Of a stretch of DNA of 64,000 bases, positions 1 to 14,700 are shown piece after piece (position 1 is the stretch's first letter; each line of letters starts with the position of its first letter). The position numbers were made by a program, and so were the translations under genes. Under the pieces are notes generated by a model that was not told the origin of the DNA, made no database searches, and was given only the letters and a program-made list of their open reading frames with translations. Origin of the DNA: Gordonia iterans (GTDB lineage: Bacteria; Actinomycetota; Actinomycetes; Mycobacteriales; Mycobacteriaceae); NCBI RefSeq assembly GCF_002993285.1, contig NZ_CP027433.1, positions 3,534,001-3,598,000 of the forward strand, given 5' to 3'.

Positions 1-2740
1 GAGACATACCCGACCAAGAACTCCCCACCCGCAGGCGCGACAGCGACTGTCGCCGCCGCATGCACAACGCCCGCCCCACCTGCAATCGCCGCTTCGATCT
101 CGCCGAGCTCAATCCGCTGACCCCGCAACTTCACCTGGAAGTCCGTCCGCCCCAGATACTCAATGTTCCCGCCCGGCACACGCCTAACCAAGTCACCGGT
201 GCGATACAGACGCGCGCCCTGCGCACCGTACGGGTCAGCGATAAAGCGTTCAGCAGTCAGATCCGGACGTGCAGCGTAACCGCGCGCAACCTGCACACCA
301 CCCAGATACAACTCACCGGGAACTCCATCAGGCACCGGACTAAGCCGACTATCGAGCACCACAGCGGTCACGTTTAGCGACGGTCGCCCGATCGGGACGG
401 TCAGATCATCGCGGCCAATCCTGTACGCCGTGACGTCCACCGTCGCCTCGGTCGGCCCATACTGATTGTAGAACTTGGCGCCTGGCAGTTGCCTAATCAT
501 CGCCGCAGCATGGGCCGGGCTTACCGCCTCACCACCGACGACGACCGTACGCAGCGACGTCAAATTCTGAATTTGATCACCGGCGGCGTCGAGGAACACC
601 GCGAGCATCGACGGCACGAACGACGCGATCGTCACCTCTTGCGAAGCAATCAGTTCAGCAAGATACACCGGATCACGGTGCCCATCGGGACGAGCAATGA
701 CCACTGAAGCGCCGTTGACCAGCGGCAACATCGTCTCGAAGACTGACACGTCGAAGCCCAGCGGCGCCTTGTGCAGAACCCTGTCGGAAGGTTCGATGAA
801 CCAACCGTCCTGCATAGACATCACCCGATTGAGAACCGACTGGTGGGAAACAGCAACGCCCTTTGGCATGCCCGTAGAACCCGATGTAAACAGGGCGTAC
901 AAAGCATGGTCTGGGTGCAATGGAGTCAAACGCTCAGCATCCGTGACCGGTTCGACATCCGTATCCACCGGATCCGAACAATCGACTCCAAACAGCACCA
1001 CACCTTCAAGTCCCGCCACCGCATCCGGTGTCGAGCCAGCAGCCACCAACACAGTGCGCGCACCGGCCGTCGACAGCATGTACCCGGCACGCTCAGACGG
1101 AGCCGCCACGTCGATCGGCACATACTGACCACCTGCAGCAATCACCGCGCCTATGGCGACAACAGCCTCGACGCTGCGATCGATGCACACACCGACCGCC
1201 ACATCCGGGCCGACGCCCGCAGCGATCAACTCACGCGCCAACACCGCCACCCGCGCACCGAACTCGCCGTACGAAACCTCACGACCTTCGAACACCAACG
1301 CCGTAGCGTCCGGAGCCGAAACCACCTGCGCCGCAACAGCATCCGCGACCGATCCCGCAGGAACCTCGACCATCGGACCCGTCCCCGCAACCAACGCCGC
1401 GGCACGCTCGTCGCCGACCAGCATCGACACGTCGCCCACGGCAAGAGTCGGCTCAGCGGTCAACCCGTCAAGGGTCGCCACCAGACGATCTGCGAGAGTC
1501 TGCGCTGTCGACTCATCGAACAGATCCGCCGCCACGATCACCGAACCTGACCAATCCTGGCCGTCCGGCGCCGACGACACGGTGAAAGTCACGTCCACCT
1601 GCGCTGGAATTACCGGCGGTGCGATCGACTCCGCCGAAACACCGGCGATCTCCGCGTTCACCTGCGCTGCCGACGCACCCGGATCGAACGACAACATCAC
1701 CTGAGCCAGCGGCGAGAACGCCTCACTGCGCACCGGATCGATCGCCTCGACCACCGACTCGAACGGCACATCCTGATGCGCCAACGCCGCCAGATCCGAC
1801 TCCCGCACCTGAGCAAGCAACTCAGCAAAACTCATCGACGGATCAACCCGGGCACGCAACACCAAGGTGTTCACAAACATGCCCACCAACGCATCCAGCG
1901 CAGCCTGACCACGACCGGCCACCGGCGTCCCGACCGCAATATCCTCGGTCGCCGACAACCGCCCCAGCAACACCGCCAACGCCGCATGCACCACCATGAA
2001 CGGCGTGGCACCGGAAGCCTGACTCAACGCCGTAACTCGCGACCCCACCTCCGCCGGAATCGTGAACTCGACCTTGGTTCCCACATGCGAGGCAATCGCC
2101 GGGCGCGGACGATCCGCCGGCAACTCCAACACATCGGGAATACCGTCCAGAGCGTCCCGCCAGAACCCGAGCTGACGGCCCAGCACCGAATCCGCCTCCT
2201 CCGGCGAACCCAGAACCTCACGCTGCCAAATCGCGTAATCAGCAAACTGCACCGGCAACTCCGCGAACACCGGAGCTTCACCGGCCGCACGCGCGGCGTA
2301 AGCGGTCAACACATCGGTCATCAACGGCAACGTCGACTCACCGTCAGCACCGATGTGATGGGCCACCACAGCAAACAGATAATCGTCGCCATCGGGGAAT
2401 ACCACGGCACGGATCGGCCACTGCCTCGACACATCGAAGCCAGCAGCCACTGCAACACCGAACGCCTCCACCGACGCCACCTCGGTCCACGGAAGATCCG
2501 CATCCACCGATGTCTCAGGAGCAATCACCTGAACCGGAACACCAGCCACATCCGGGAAACTGGTGCGCAAAATCTCGTGACGACGCACCACATCGGCAAC
2601 AGCCGAACGCAACGCCGCAATATCGACGTCACCGGACAGCCGCAACGCCGCCGGAATGTTGTACGTCGGCGCCTCCGGCTCCAACCGGTTGAGGAACCAC
2701 ATCCGCTGCTGCGCGAACGACAGCGGAATCCGTTCCGGAC
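1..2740 (-). other. NRPS module 10 (C-A, cut by window edge)
   Basis: C10 has intact HHIGADG near 2355. A10 starts near 1370 and is cut at base 1, shortly before the GKxDR motif, so its carrier domain is outside the window. The code reads D-V-F-S-V-G-Q-V-D, for which I recall no close published match. The synthetase must continue leftwards for at least a carrier domain. Confidence 0.75.
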
Positions 2741-5700
2741 GCGGCACCACCGCCGTCACCGCAGGCAGGGCCGCAGCCTTACCGACGGAAGCCGCAGCCA
2801 ACTCACGGACCGACGGCGCCTCGAACAGGTCCCGGATCGACAACTCCACACCCAGAGCGTCACCGGCGCGGGCCACCACCCGCATCGCCGACAGCGAGTT
2901 ACCACCGATATCGAAGAACGACACGGTCACCCCGACCCGCTCCACACCCAGCACCTCAGCGAACACCGTCGCGAGCGCCTCCTCGGCCTCACCCTCGGGT
3001 GCGACGTACTCAACCTGCGCCGACGATAAATCCGGTGCGGGCAACGCCCGACGATCCAACTTGCCCGCACTATTGAGTGCCACCTCATCGAGCAACGTCC
3101 ACACACTCGGACGCATGTACTCCGGCAACGACCCAGCAAGGTGCGCCTTCACCGCATCGAGATCCACCGACGCAGGCGACACATACCCGACCAAGAACTC
3201 GCCACCAGCCGGCGCCGCCGCGACCGCCGCAGCCGCATGCACCACACCCGGCACACCCGCGATCACCGACTCGATCTCACCCAACTCAATACGCTGACCA
3301 CGCAACTTCACCTGGAAATCAGTACGACCCAAATACTCGAGGTCGCCAAAGCTGTTGCGGCGCACCAGATCACCGGTGCGATACAACCGAGCACCAGCCT
3401 CCCCGAACGGATCAGCGATGAAACGTTCCGCCGTCAACGCAGGCGCCGCCGCATAGCCACGCGCGATCTGCACACCACCGAGATACAACTCACCCGGCAC
3501 CCCGTCAGGCACCAAGTGCAAACGACCATCAAGCACCAAAGCCAGCGTATTCGGAACCGGACCACCGATCCCCACCGGCCGGCCCAGCTCCAGGAACGAC
3601 GCCGTCGAATCAACCGCCGCCTCCGTCGGCCCGTACTGATTGACCACCTGCGCCCTCGGCACCAACGCCGCGATCCGCTCGAACAAACCCTGCGGCAACG
3701 CCTCACCACCCGTGAGCACGAACCGCAACGAACCAAGACGCTCAGCGATCGACGGATCATCAGCGAAAATCGCCAACATCGACGGCACGAACTGCACCGC
3801 GGTGATCTCCTGCGACTCGATCACCCGAGCCAAATACTCAGGATCGCGATGACCGTCAGGACGCGCAATCACCATCGTCGCCCCCGCCATCAACGGAGCA
3901 AACAACTCCCACACCGACGCATCAAAGGTCACCGGAGTCTTCAACAACACCCGCGACCCCGCAGGAATCACCGCACCACAGATCCACTCCAGCACGTTCA
4001 TCGCAGCCGACTGCGAAACCGTCACACCCTTCGGCACACCCGTCGAACCCGACGTGAACAACGTGTACAAAGCACTGTCACCGCGCAACGGCGCCAACCT
4101 GTCCGCATCGGTCACCGCGGCAGTAGCCGGATCCACCTCACCCGAAGCATCCACCTCCAGCAGACGCACACCGGCCAGACCCGACACCGGATCCGGCACC
4201 ACACCCGCCGCCACCAACACGATGTCCGCGCCCGCCGTCTCCAGCATCACCCGGGCACGCTCGGCCGGTGCCGCGGTGTCGACCGGCACATACTGGCCAC
4301 CGGCAGCGGTGATCGCATGGATGGCGACCATCAACTCCACGCTGCGGTCGATACACACGCCGACCGCGTCGTCGGGCCCTACACCGGCGGCAATCAGTTC
4401 ACGCGCCAACGTCGAGACTCGGGCACCGAACTCGGCGTACGAAACCTCACGACCTTCGAACACCAACGCCGTAGCGTCCGGAGCCGAAACCACCTGCGCC
4501 GCAACAGCATCAGCAACCGACCCCGCCGACGTAGCGATCACCGGGCCGGTCGACAACTCGATCGCCGCAGCTCGCTCCGCCGACGACAAGACGGCCGCGT
4601 CGCCGACGGCAGCCCGCGGGTCAGCAGTCAACTCATCAAGCACTGACACAAAGCGATTACCCAGCCACGTGGCCGTCGCCGGATCGAACAGATCCGTTGC
4701 GTACACGACCTTGCCGGACCATCCCGTGTCTGCACTCGTCATCACGCGGAAGGTCAGGTCGAACTGGGCCGGCACGAACGGATCGGGGACCCCCGCGACC
4801 CGCAAGTCTTCGACTTCGGCGTCGATCCCGCGCACCGAGGCGCCCGGATCGAACGAGAGCATCACCTGCGCCAGCGGCGCGAACGCCTCCGAGCGGACCG
4901 GATCGACCGCGTCGACCACGGCCTCGAACGGCACGTCCTGATGCCCGAACGCATCCAGATCAACGCGACGCACCTGGCGTAAGAAATCGGTGAACGACGC
5001 CCCGGACTCCACCGGGGTCCGCAACACCAGCGTGTTGACGAACATACCGATCAACGCATCCAGCTCGGCCTGACCACGGCCGGCGATCGGCGTCGCGATC
5101 GCAATATCACTCGTGGCCGACAGTCGGGCCAGCAGCACCGCCAGCGCTGCGTGCACCACCATGAACGGAGTCACATCGTGGGCGGCAGCCACCACAGCCA
5201 CCCGCTCGGCCACCGGCACCGGAATCTCGAAGCCCACCTCCGCACCGCGGTACGAGGCGACCGCCGGACGCTTCCGATCGGTCGGCAATTCCAGCACATC
5301 CGGCAGCTGCGCCAACTGTGAACGCCAGAAGGTCAGCTGACGGCCCAGCACCGACTCGGCGTCCTCCGGCGAACCCAAGACCTCGCGCTGCCAGATCGCG
5401 AAATCCGCGAACTGCACCGGCAACGGCACAAACGGCGGCCGCTGTCCGGCCGCCCGAGCCACATACGCGGTCAGCACATCAGCCACCAGCGGGCCCATCG
5501 ACTCACCATCGGTAGCGATATGGTGCGCCACCACAGCAAACAAGTACTCATCCCCGGCCAAGCGACAGATCACCGCACGAATCGGCCACTGAGCCGACAC
5601 ATCGAAGCCCTCGCTGACAGCAGCGAACAGGTCCGCCTCGGAATCGACCTGCGACCACGGCAGGTCTTCAACCACGGCAGAGGCAGAAGCGATCACCTGC

Positions 5701-8700
5701 ACCGGGACGCCGTCGACATCAGGGAACGTCGTGCGCAGCACCTCATGGCGGGCCACCACATCGGCGAACGCCGCCCGCAACGCCGGCACATCCAAGCCTC
5801 CGCTGATCCGCAGCACCGCCGGAATGTTGTACGTCGGAGCGTCCGGATCGAACCGGTTGATGAACCACATCCGCTGCTGAGCGAACGAGAGCGGGATCTG
5901 CGCTGGGCGCGGCACCACAGCCGTCACCGGCGGCAACGCCGGTGCCCGATCAGCCACCACCGCAACGAGTTCCCGCACCGACGGCGCATCGAACACATCA
6001 CGCACCGACACCTGCACACCCAACGCATCACCCACGCGCGCGACCAAACGCATCGCCGCGAGCGAGTTACCGCCGGCGTCGAAGAACGACTCAGTCACAC
6101 TGACCCGGTCGACACCGAGCAGGTCCGCGTACACCGCGGCCACAGTCTCCTCATCGGCGGTCTCGGGAGCCACATACTCCACGGCCCCGAACACCGGATC
6201 CGGCAGCGAACGCCGATCGACCTTGCCCGCCGTGTTCAGCGGCATCGTCTCCAGCGCCACCCACACCGTCGGCACCATGTACTCCGGCAGATGCTTCGCC
6301 AACTCAACAACGACCGCGTCGGTATCGACCGACGCCGGAGCCACGTAACCGACCAACTGATCACCCGCCGGGCCCTCGACCACACGAGCCGCAGCATGCA
6401 CCACACCATCGACTCCGGCGATCGCGGACTCGACCTCACCGAGCTCCAAACGCTGACCACGCAACTTCACCTGGAAATCGGTGCGACCCAAGTACTCCAG
6501 GTCACCGGTGGCACTGTTGCGCTTCACCAAGTCACCCGTGCGATACAGACGGGCTCCCTCACCACCGAACGGATCGGCGATGAAGCGTTCAGCCGTCAGA
6601 TCCGGACGCGAGGCGTACCCGCGCGCCGACTGAATGCCGCCGAGGTAGAGCTCGCCGGGCACTCCGTCCGGGACCGGATGCAGACGGGCGTCCAGAATGA
6701 AGGCGGTCGTATTCGCCATCGGCGCACCGATGGGGACGAGCTGATCAACCTCGTCGAGCACTGCGGACATCGTGTACACCGCAGCCTCGGTCGGACCGAA
6801 CAGGTTCACCACCTTTGCCTGCGGCACCCGGCGACGGAAATCCTTCGCCACCGCCGGAGGCAGAGCCTCGCCACCGGAGAACAACACCTGCAGATTCGGC
6901 AGCAACGGCTCATCGCCGACCACATCCAGGAACGCCGCCAACAACGACGGCACAAACTGCACGACAGTCACGTCGGACTGGTTCATCACGTCGGCGAGGT
7001 ACTGCGGATCCCGCTCACCACCGGCATCGGCGATCACCATCGTCTGCCCGGCCACCAACGGCCAGAACAACTCCAGCACCGACGCATCGAAAGTGTGCGG
7101 GGTCTTGAACAGCAAACGCTGCTCCCCCACCGGAACCGTCTGATCGAACCACGCCACGAAGTTGCGCACCGCACCGTGCGAGATGGTCACACCCTTGGGC
7201 AGGCCGGTCGAACCCGAGGTGAACAGCGTGTACGCCGCATCCTCGGACCGCAGCGGCGCCATCCGCTCCGACGGATCCAACGGCTCCACGTCGTCAGGCA
7301 GCTCGTTCGAACAATCGACTTCGATTACCGGGACGTTCAAGCCGGCGACAAAATCGGGAAGCGCGGCGCCCTCGGCAACCAACACGAGCTTCACACCGGC
7401 AGTGGTTGCCACGTACTCGGCGCGCTCAGCCGGAGCATCCATCGCGATCGGTACGTACTGGCCGCCCGCAGCCATGACCGCGTGGACCGAGGTCACGAGT
7501 TCGGCACTGCGATCCATCACGAGGCCGACAGCGGTCTCCGGGCCCACGCCGGCAGCGATCAGGGTCCGCGCCAGCTCACCACTCCGGGCGCCGAACTCGC
7601 GGTACGAGAACTCCAGGTCGCCCGCCACCAAGGCCGCTGCGTCCGGCTTAGCCGCCACCTGAGCCAAGACTGCATCCGCAATCGACTCGTTCAAGACGGG
7701 TTCGATCGGACCCGCAGAAGCGGTCAGAACACGATCGGTCTCGGCCCCATCGCCGAGGTCCACGTCTCCGACCGGGACTGCCGGGTCGGCGACCAGTCCG
7801 CCGCCGAGGCGGATGAAGCGCTCGCCCAGATTCTCGATCGTCGTGCGGTCGAACAGCGCCGTCGGATACGTCAGCAGCGCCGTCCAGTCGCCCTCACCCG
7901 CCGAGATCGTCAGGTTCAAATCCATCTGCGCCGGCGTCTCCACCGACTCCAACGGTTCGATCGTCACACCCGCCACGGTCGCCTCGTCAGGCGCCTCGGT
8001 GATCGGGTCGACCGACAAGATCACCTGCACCAGCGGTGAGAACGCCTCGCTGCGCACCGGATCGATCACATCCACGATCGACTCGAACGGCACATCGGCG
8101 TGCGCGAATGCACCCAGATCGACCTCGCGCGTCCGAGCCATCAGCGCATCAAACGATTCGGACGGGTCGATCTCGGTCCGCAACACCAGCGTATTGACGA
8201 ACATGCCCACCAGTGCGTTCAGGCCACGTGCGCCACGACTGTCGATCGGCGTACCCAACACGATGTCGGTGGAGCCAGACATCCGCGCCAGCAAGGCCGC
8301 GAACACCGCGTGCAGCACCATGAAGCGAGAGGAACCGGTCTGTGCCGCATACTCGTCGAACCGGGCTCCCAGCTCCGAGGGAATCGCGAACTGCACCTGG
8401 TCGCCGCGCGAAGAGAACACCGGCGGCCGCGGACGATCGGTCGGCAGGTCAATCACATCGGGCACGCCGGCCAGAGCCTGGTCCCAGTAAGCCAGCTGGC
8501 GACCGAGAATCGACGTCTCGTCGTCGGGTGAACCGAGTACCTCGTGCTGCCACACCGCGAAGTCGCCGTATTGCACCGGCAGCGCAGTGAATTCTGGCGC
8601 CTGCCCGCCGCTGCGGGCCGCGTAGGCCGTCAGCAGGTCGATCACCATCGGGCCGAAGGACTGGCCGTCGAAGGCGATGTGGTGGACCACCACGGCCATC

Positions 8701-11700
8701 ACCAGGGAGTCACTGCTCTCTTCCAGCAGCCGCACCCGCAACGGCAATTCGGGGGTGACGTCGAAGCCAGCCCGCAGGTCCGCGAACACCTCTTCCACGG
8801 AGTTGACGGCGCGCCAATCGAGCAGGTCCGCCACTTTCTCGACCGGAGTCACGAACTGGTACGGCACACCATCGGCGTCTGGGAACACCGTCCGCAGTAC
8901 CTCGTGACGGGCCACCACATCCAGCAGTGCCGCCCGCAACGCCTCGCGATCCACGTCGCCGCGGAGCCGGAAGGCGGCGGGGATGTTGTAGGTTCCCGCG
9001 TCGGGGTCGAGGCGGTTGATGAACCACATGCGCTGCTGTGCAAACGACAGCGGCACCGTTTCGGGTCGGGGGTCGGCTGGCAGCACGGGCGGCAATGCCG
9101 GCGCACGGTCGGCCACCGCCGCGGCGAGGCCGCGGATGGTCGGCTCTGCGAAGACGTCGGCGATGGAGAACTCGACGTCGAGAACCTCGGCGATACGCCC
9201 GACCACACGCATGGCCGACAGCGAGTTGCCGCCGAGGTCGAAGAACGACTCGGTGACGGAGACCTCGTCCATGCCGAGGATCTCGCCGAACACCTCGGCG
9301 AGGGCAGTCTCTTCGGGCCCTTCCGGAGCGATGTACTCGCCCACTTCGACCACCGGCTCGGGCAGGGCGCGCTTGTCCAGCTTGCCCACCGGCGTCAGCG
9401 GCAAGGTGTCGAGCACCTGGATCGAGGCGGGCACCATGTGCGAGGGCAACCGTTCCGCCAGGTACGCCCTCAATTCGGCGGTGTCGATGTTCGCCGCGTC
9501 CCCGACGACGTAGCCGGCCAGAGCCGTGGCGACCGAGCCGCCGACACCGATGACCACGGCCGAACTCACCTGCTGATGCGAGGCGAGCGCTGTCTCGATC
9601 TCACCGAGTTCGATGCGCAGTCCGCGCAGCTTCACCTGGTCGTCGCTGCGGCCCGAGTACTCGAGCACCGGCTGTCCGAGCTCTTCCCGCCACCGGACGA
9701 TGTCGCCGGTCCGGTACATCCGATCGCCCGGAATGCCGTACGGATTCGCCACGAAGCGGCTCGAGGTGAGGGCTCCGTCGCGCAGGTAACCGCGCGATGC
9801 CGCGAAGCCGACGACGTACAGCTCGCCGGGCACACCGGGCGGCACCGGCTTGAGCCGCTGATCGAGCACCAGCAGACCGACACCGTTGATCGGGCCGCCC
9901 AGGTAGACTGGGGCACCGACCTGCATGGGCTCGCTGATCGTGATGCCGATCGTGGTCTCGGTCGGGCCGTAGAGATTCTGGATGCGACGCATGGTCGCCC
10001 ATTCGTCCTTGAGCGCCTGCGGCACGGCCTCGCCGCCGGCGTAGACGACGCGCAGGGCCGGCAGTCCGGGCGACTCGAGGGTCGAGAGGACCGACGGCGT
10101 GAGGAAGGTGTGGGTGACGGCCTGCCGCATCATGTAGTCCTGCAGCACCTGCCCACCCACGGCATCGGACGGCCGGTAGATCAGGACGCCACCGCTGACC
10201 GTGGCCAGCAGGTATTCCAGCACCGACGCGTCGAAGCTCGGCGATGCGAACCCGAGCACCCGGGAGTACTCGTCGGCGCTCGACCGGCGCTTCTCTTCGG
10301 CCGCGAAGTTCGCCAGACCCGTGTGGGTCACGGCCACGCCCTTGGGCCGGCCCGTGGAACCCGAGGTGAAGATCACGTAGGCGGTGTTGTGGACGCGCAC
10401 CGGCTTGAGCAGCTCGGCCTCCGTCACCGGTTCGGTGCTCATCGCGTCGACTTCGGCTTGCACCGCCGGATCATCGAGTCTGGTCCAGCCGAATCCGTGT
10501 TCCGGCAGGTCGCCTGTGTCGCCGGCGGTCAGGCCGAGCATCGCCGAGGAGTCTTCGACCATTGCGGCGATCCGGTCCGCCGGGTAGTCGGGGTCGATCG
10601 GCACGTAGCCGCCGCCGGTCTTCGCGACCGCCCAGATCGCGGTGAGCAGCGTCGCGGACCGTCCGATGGCGAGCGCGACGAGCGACTCCGCAGCGACTCC
10701 GCGCGCGATCAGCCAGCGCGCCAGCTGGTTCGACTTCTCGTCGAGTTGCGCGTACGTCAGCATCGCGCCCGCGTCGTCGACCACCGCCTGGCGCGGCCGC
10801 CACTTCTCAGCAGCCTCGGCGAACAGGTCACGCAACAGCACCGGCTCGGTGGTCGGGCCGCTCACCTCGACCGCGTCGTGTGCGCCGTCCAGCGGATCGA
10901 TCACCGCGTATTCGAGACTCGATGTCGACTCGACTGCAGTCGGCTCCACGATGGGTTCACGCTTCCTTGCTTTCAGGGGCAGATCGCCGACGGCCACCGC
11001 AGGGTCGTCGAGCGCTGCACGGAGAATGCTCACGAGGTAATCCGCGAACGTCTCCATGGTCGATTCATCGAAGAGATCGGTGGCGTACAGGAACGACATC
11101 CGCCAGTCGTGACCGGCCTCGTCCTGCGCGACGTTCACGATCAGGTCGATACGCGCCGGCGGCGGACCGGCAACGAACGGCGCCACCTGCAGCCCGGCGA
11201 TCTCCCCGGAGCGGAGATCGCTCCCCGCCAACTCGGGCACCGCACTCTGATCGAAGGTCAGCCAGATCTGGGTGAACGGCGAGAAGGCTGCCGACCGCGC
11301 GGGATCCACGGCGTCGACGACGTTCTCGAATGGCACGTCTCCGTTCGCAACGGCGGTGAGATCGGCCTGCTTCGCCTCGGCGACGAGATCGCTGAACGGC
11401 GCTCCCGCATCGACGGCGGTCCGCAACACCAGGGTGTTGACGAACATGCCGATGAGCGGGTCGAGGACCTCCTGGCCGCGACCGGCGATTGGGGTTCCGA
11501 TTGCGATGTCGTCGACCGCGGTCAGCCGTGAGACGAGCGCTGCGAGCGCCGCGTGAACCACCATGAACGGGGTCACGTCCCACTCACGGGCCCGAGCGCC
11601 GATGAGGTCGGCCGTCGCCGCGGGAATCACCGCGTCCACCGAGTGGCCGCGTCGACTCGCGACTGCGGGACGCGGCCGGTCCGCCGGCAACTCGACCAGA

Positions 11701-14700
11701 TCCGGCAGTCCGGCAAGGGTGCGCTTCCAGTGTTCGAGCTGGCGCCCCACCACCGAGTCTGGGTCGTCCGGCGAACCGAGCACGTCGTGCTGCCAGATCG
11801 CAAAGTCCGCGAACTGCACCGCCAACGGAGCGAACTGCGGAGTCTCACCGCGCGTGCGGGCCGAGTACGCCGCGAACAGATCGCTGACCAGAGGAATCCG
11901 GGACTCACCGTCGGACGCGATGTGGTTGGTCACCAGTGCGACGACGAAGTCGCCGGGCGCGGTCTGCCAGACTCGCACGCGAATCGGCCGGTCCTGCACC
12001 AGATCGAAGCCCGATGTTGCGGCGGCCGCGATCTCTTCCTCGGACGAGACCACCTGCCAATCGAGGTGGTCGGCCACCGATGCCGCGTCGCCGATCTCCT
12101 GGTTCGGCACCCCGGCCCGCGAGGGGAAGACGGTCCGCAGTATTTCGTGCCTCACCACGACGTCGACCACGGCGGCGCGAAGGGCAGCCACATCCAAGTC
12201 GCCGGTCACTCGCAGCACCGTCGGCTGGTTGTACATCGAGGTGGTCGGATCCAACCGGTTGATCAACCACATGCGGTACTGAGCAAACGACAACGGCACC
12301 GGTTCCGGTCGCGGCGCGACAGCCGTCACCGGAGGCAATGCCGGAGCCCGATCCTTTGTAGCCTCGATCAGTTCACGCACGCTCGGCGCGTCGAACACAT
12401 CACGTACGGAGATCTCGACACCCAGCGCCGCCGACACCCGCGCGACCAGCCGCATGGCCGATAGCGAATTTCCGCCCACCTCGAAGAAGTCGTCCGTCAC
12501 GCCGATCCGCTCAAGACTCAGCACATCGGCGAAGACCTGGGCGACAGCCTCTTCTTCCGGCGTCGCCGGGGCCACGAACTCCTGCTCGGCGAACACTGGT
12601 GCGGGAAGCGCACGGCGGTCCACCTTGCCCGATGTGGTCTGCGGGAGTTCGTCGAGTACCATCCACGTGCGGGGGCGCATGAACTCGGGAACCGACCGTT
12701 CCATCGTCGCGCGGACCTCGTCGAGATCGACGATCTCTCCGGTGCGTGCGGACAGGTAACCAACGAGCTGATCGACGCCGCCGGGGGCCTTCGCTACGAC
12801 TACCGCTGCGAGCAGCACGCTCGGGACCGACGCGGCGACCGCTTCGATCTCGCCGAGCTCGATACGCTGACCGCCCAGCTTGACCTGGAAGTCGGCGCGA
12901 CCGAAGTACTCGAGTTCGCCGTCCGGCGTCCAGCGGGCGCGGTCGCCCGTGCGGTACAGGCGTGACCCCGGCGCGCCGAAGGGGTCTGCGACAAATGCTC
13001 CTGCGGTGAGACCAGGCCGGGACGCGTAACCGCGGGCGATCTGCTCGCCCCCCAGGTACATTTCGCCGACGACACCGGCCGGCACCGGGCTGAGGCGATC
13101 ATCGAGCACCTGCACGGTCGAGTTCCACACCGGCGACCCGATCGGCACCGTGTCCTCCGTGCCGAACGCCCGCCGGTAGGTGATGTCGACGACAGCTTCG
13201 GTGGGGCCGTACTGGTTGATTACGACAGCCTCGGGAACCGCGTCGATCAGTCCGGCAGCGAGTGCCGGGGTCAGGACCTCGCCACCGGAGAAGATCCGCC
13301 GCAATGACGCGATACTGGCGACGTCGACACCGGTGGCGCCGTCCAGGAACGCCGCAAGCATCGACGGGACGAACTTCACCGTGGTCACCGCGGTCTCGCC
13401 GATCAGCTGTGCGAGGTACCGCGGATCCCGATGCCCACCGGCTTCGGCAATCACCACCGGCGCCGCAGCGAACACCGGACCGAAGAACTCCCACACCGAC
13501 GCGTCGAAGGTGAAGGGTGTCTTGAGGAGGAAGCGGTGCGCTTCGTCGCCATTCGACTCGGTGAACCAGCCCAGCGTGTTCCGTAATCCGCGGTGCGTCA
13601 CCGTGACGCCCTTGGGCTGACCGGTGGAACCCGAGGTGAAGATCGTATAGACGGCGTTCTCGGGGTGGACCTCGCGCAGCCGCTCAGCGGGTACGAGCGG
13701 TGCCGTATCCGGCGAGATGTCCGCCGCCGAGTCGACGTGCAGCACCGTCAGTCCGTCATCGACGTGGTCGATCGGAACACTCCCCGCCGCTACCAGCACG
13801 ACGTCGGCCTGCGACGTACTGATCAGGTACTCGATGCGGGCAGGCGGGAAGGCGGGGTCGACGGGAACGTACTGTGCGCCGGCAGCCACCACAGCGTGGA
13901 CCGCCAGGTACTGCTCCACTGAGCGATCGATGCAGACTGCAACCGCGGTCTCCGGACCGACGCCGTTGGCGATGAGCACCCTGGCGAGCTCGGCTACGCG
14001 ACGAGAGAACTCGCCGTAGCTGATCTCCCGGCCGTCGTAGATCACGGCGGTCGCCTCTGGCGCCGCTGCAGCTGCGGCCGAGACCAGATCTGCGGTCGTG
14101 GCCGGCGCTCCGACTTTCACCGTCGGGCCGGCCGCCCAGCTGCCGGCCGGCTGCTCCATCCCGAGTACCGCGTGTTCGAATTCGGTGAGCACATCGACAT
14201 CGCCCACCGGACGGTTCGGGTCGGCGACCACCTGGCGAAGAACCTGAACAAAGCGCGCCGCCAGGACCTCCACCGTCTCGGCATCGAACAAGTCTGTCGC
14301 GAACAGGATCGAACCAGACCAATCATCTTCGCCGCGACTCTGCACCGTTACCGTCAGATCACGCTGCGCGGGAGGATTGTCGACTTCGACCGCCGATGCC
14401 TCGATACCACCGGACGCAACGGGCTGGCCTGCGTCCGGCTCCAGCACCTGGAACGTGAATGAAACCTGTGCCAGCGGCGTAAATGCTTCGGAGCGAACAG
14501 GATTCACAGCGTCGACGACCGACTCAAACGGCACCTCTGCGTTCCCGAATGCCGCCAGATCGACGTCACGCACTCGAATGACGAGCGACTCGAAAGACTC
14601 GTCCAGATCGATCCGGGTCCGCAGCACCAGAGTGTTGACGAACATGCCGACCAGCGGATCGAGTTCGGCCTGACCGCGCCCCGCGACCGGCGTCGAGATC

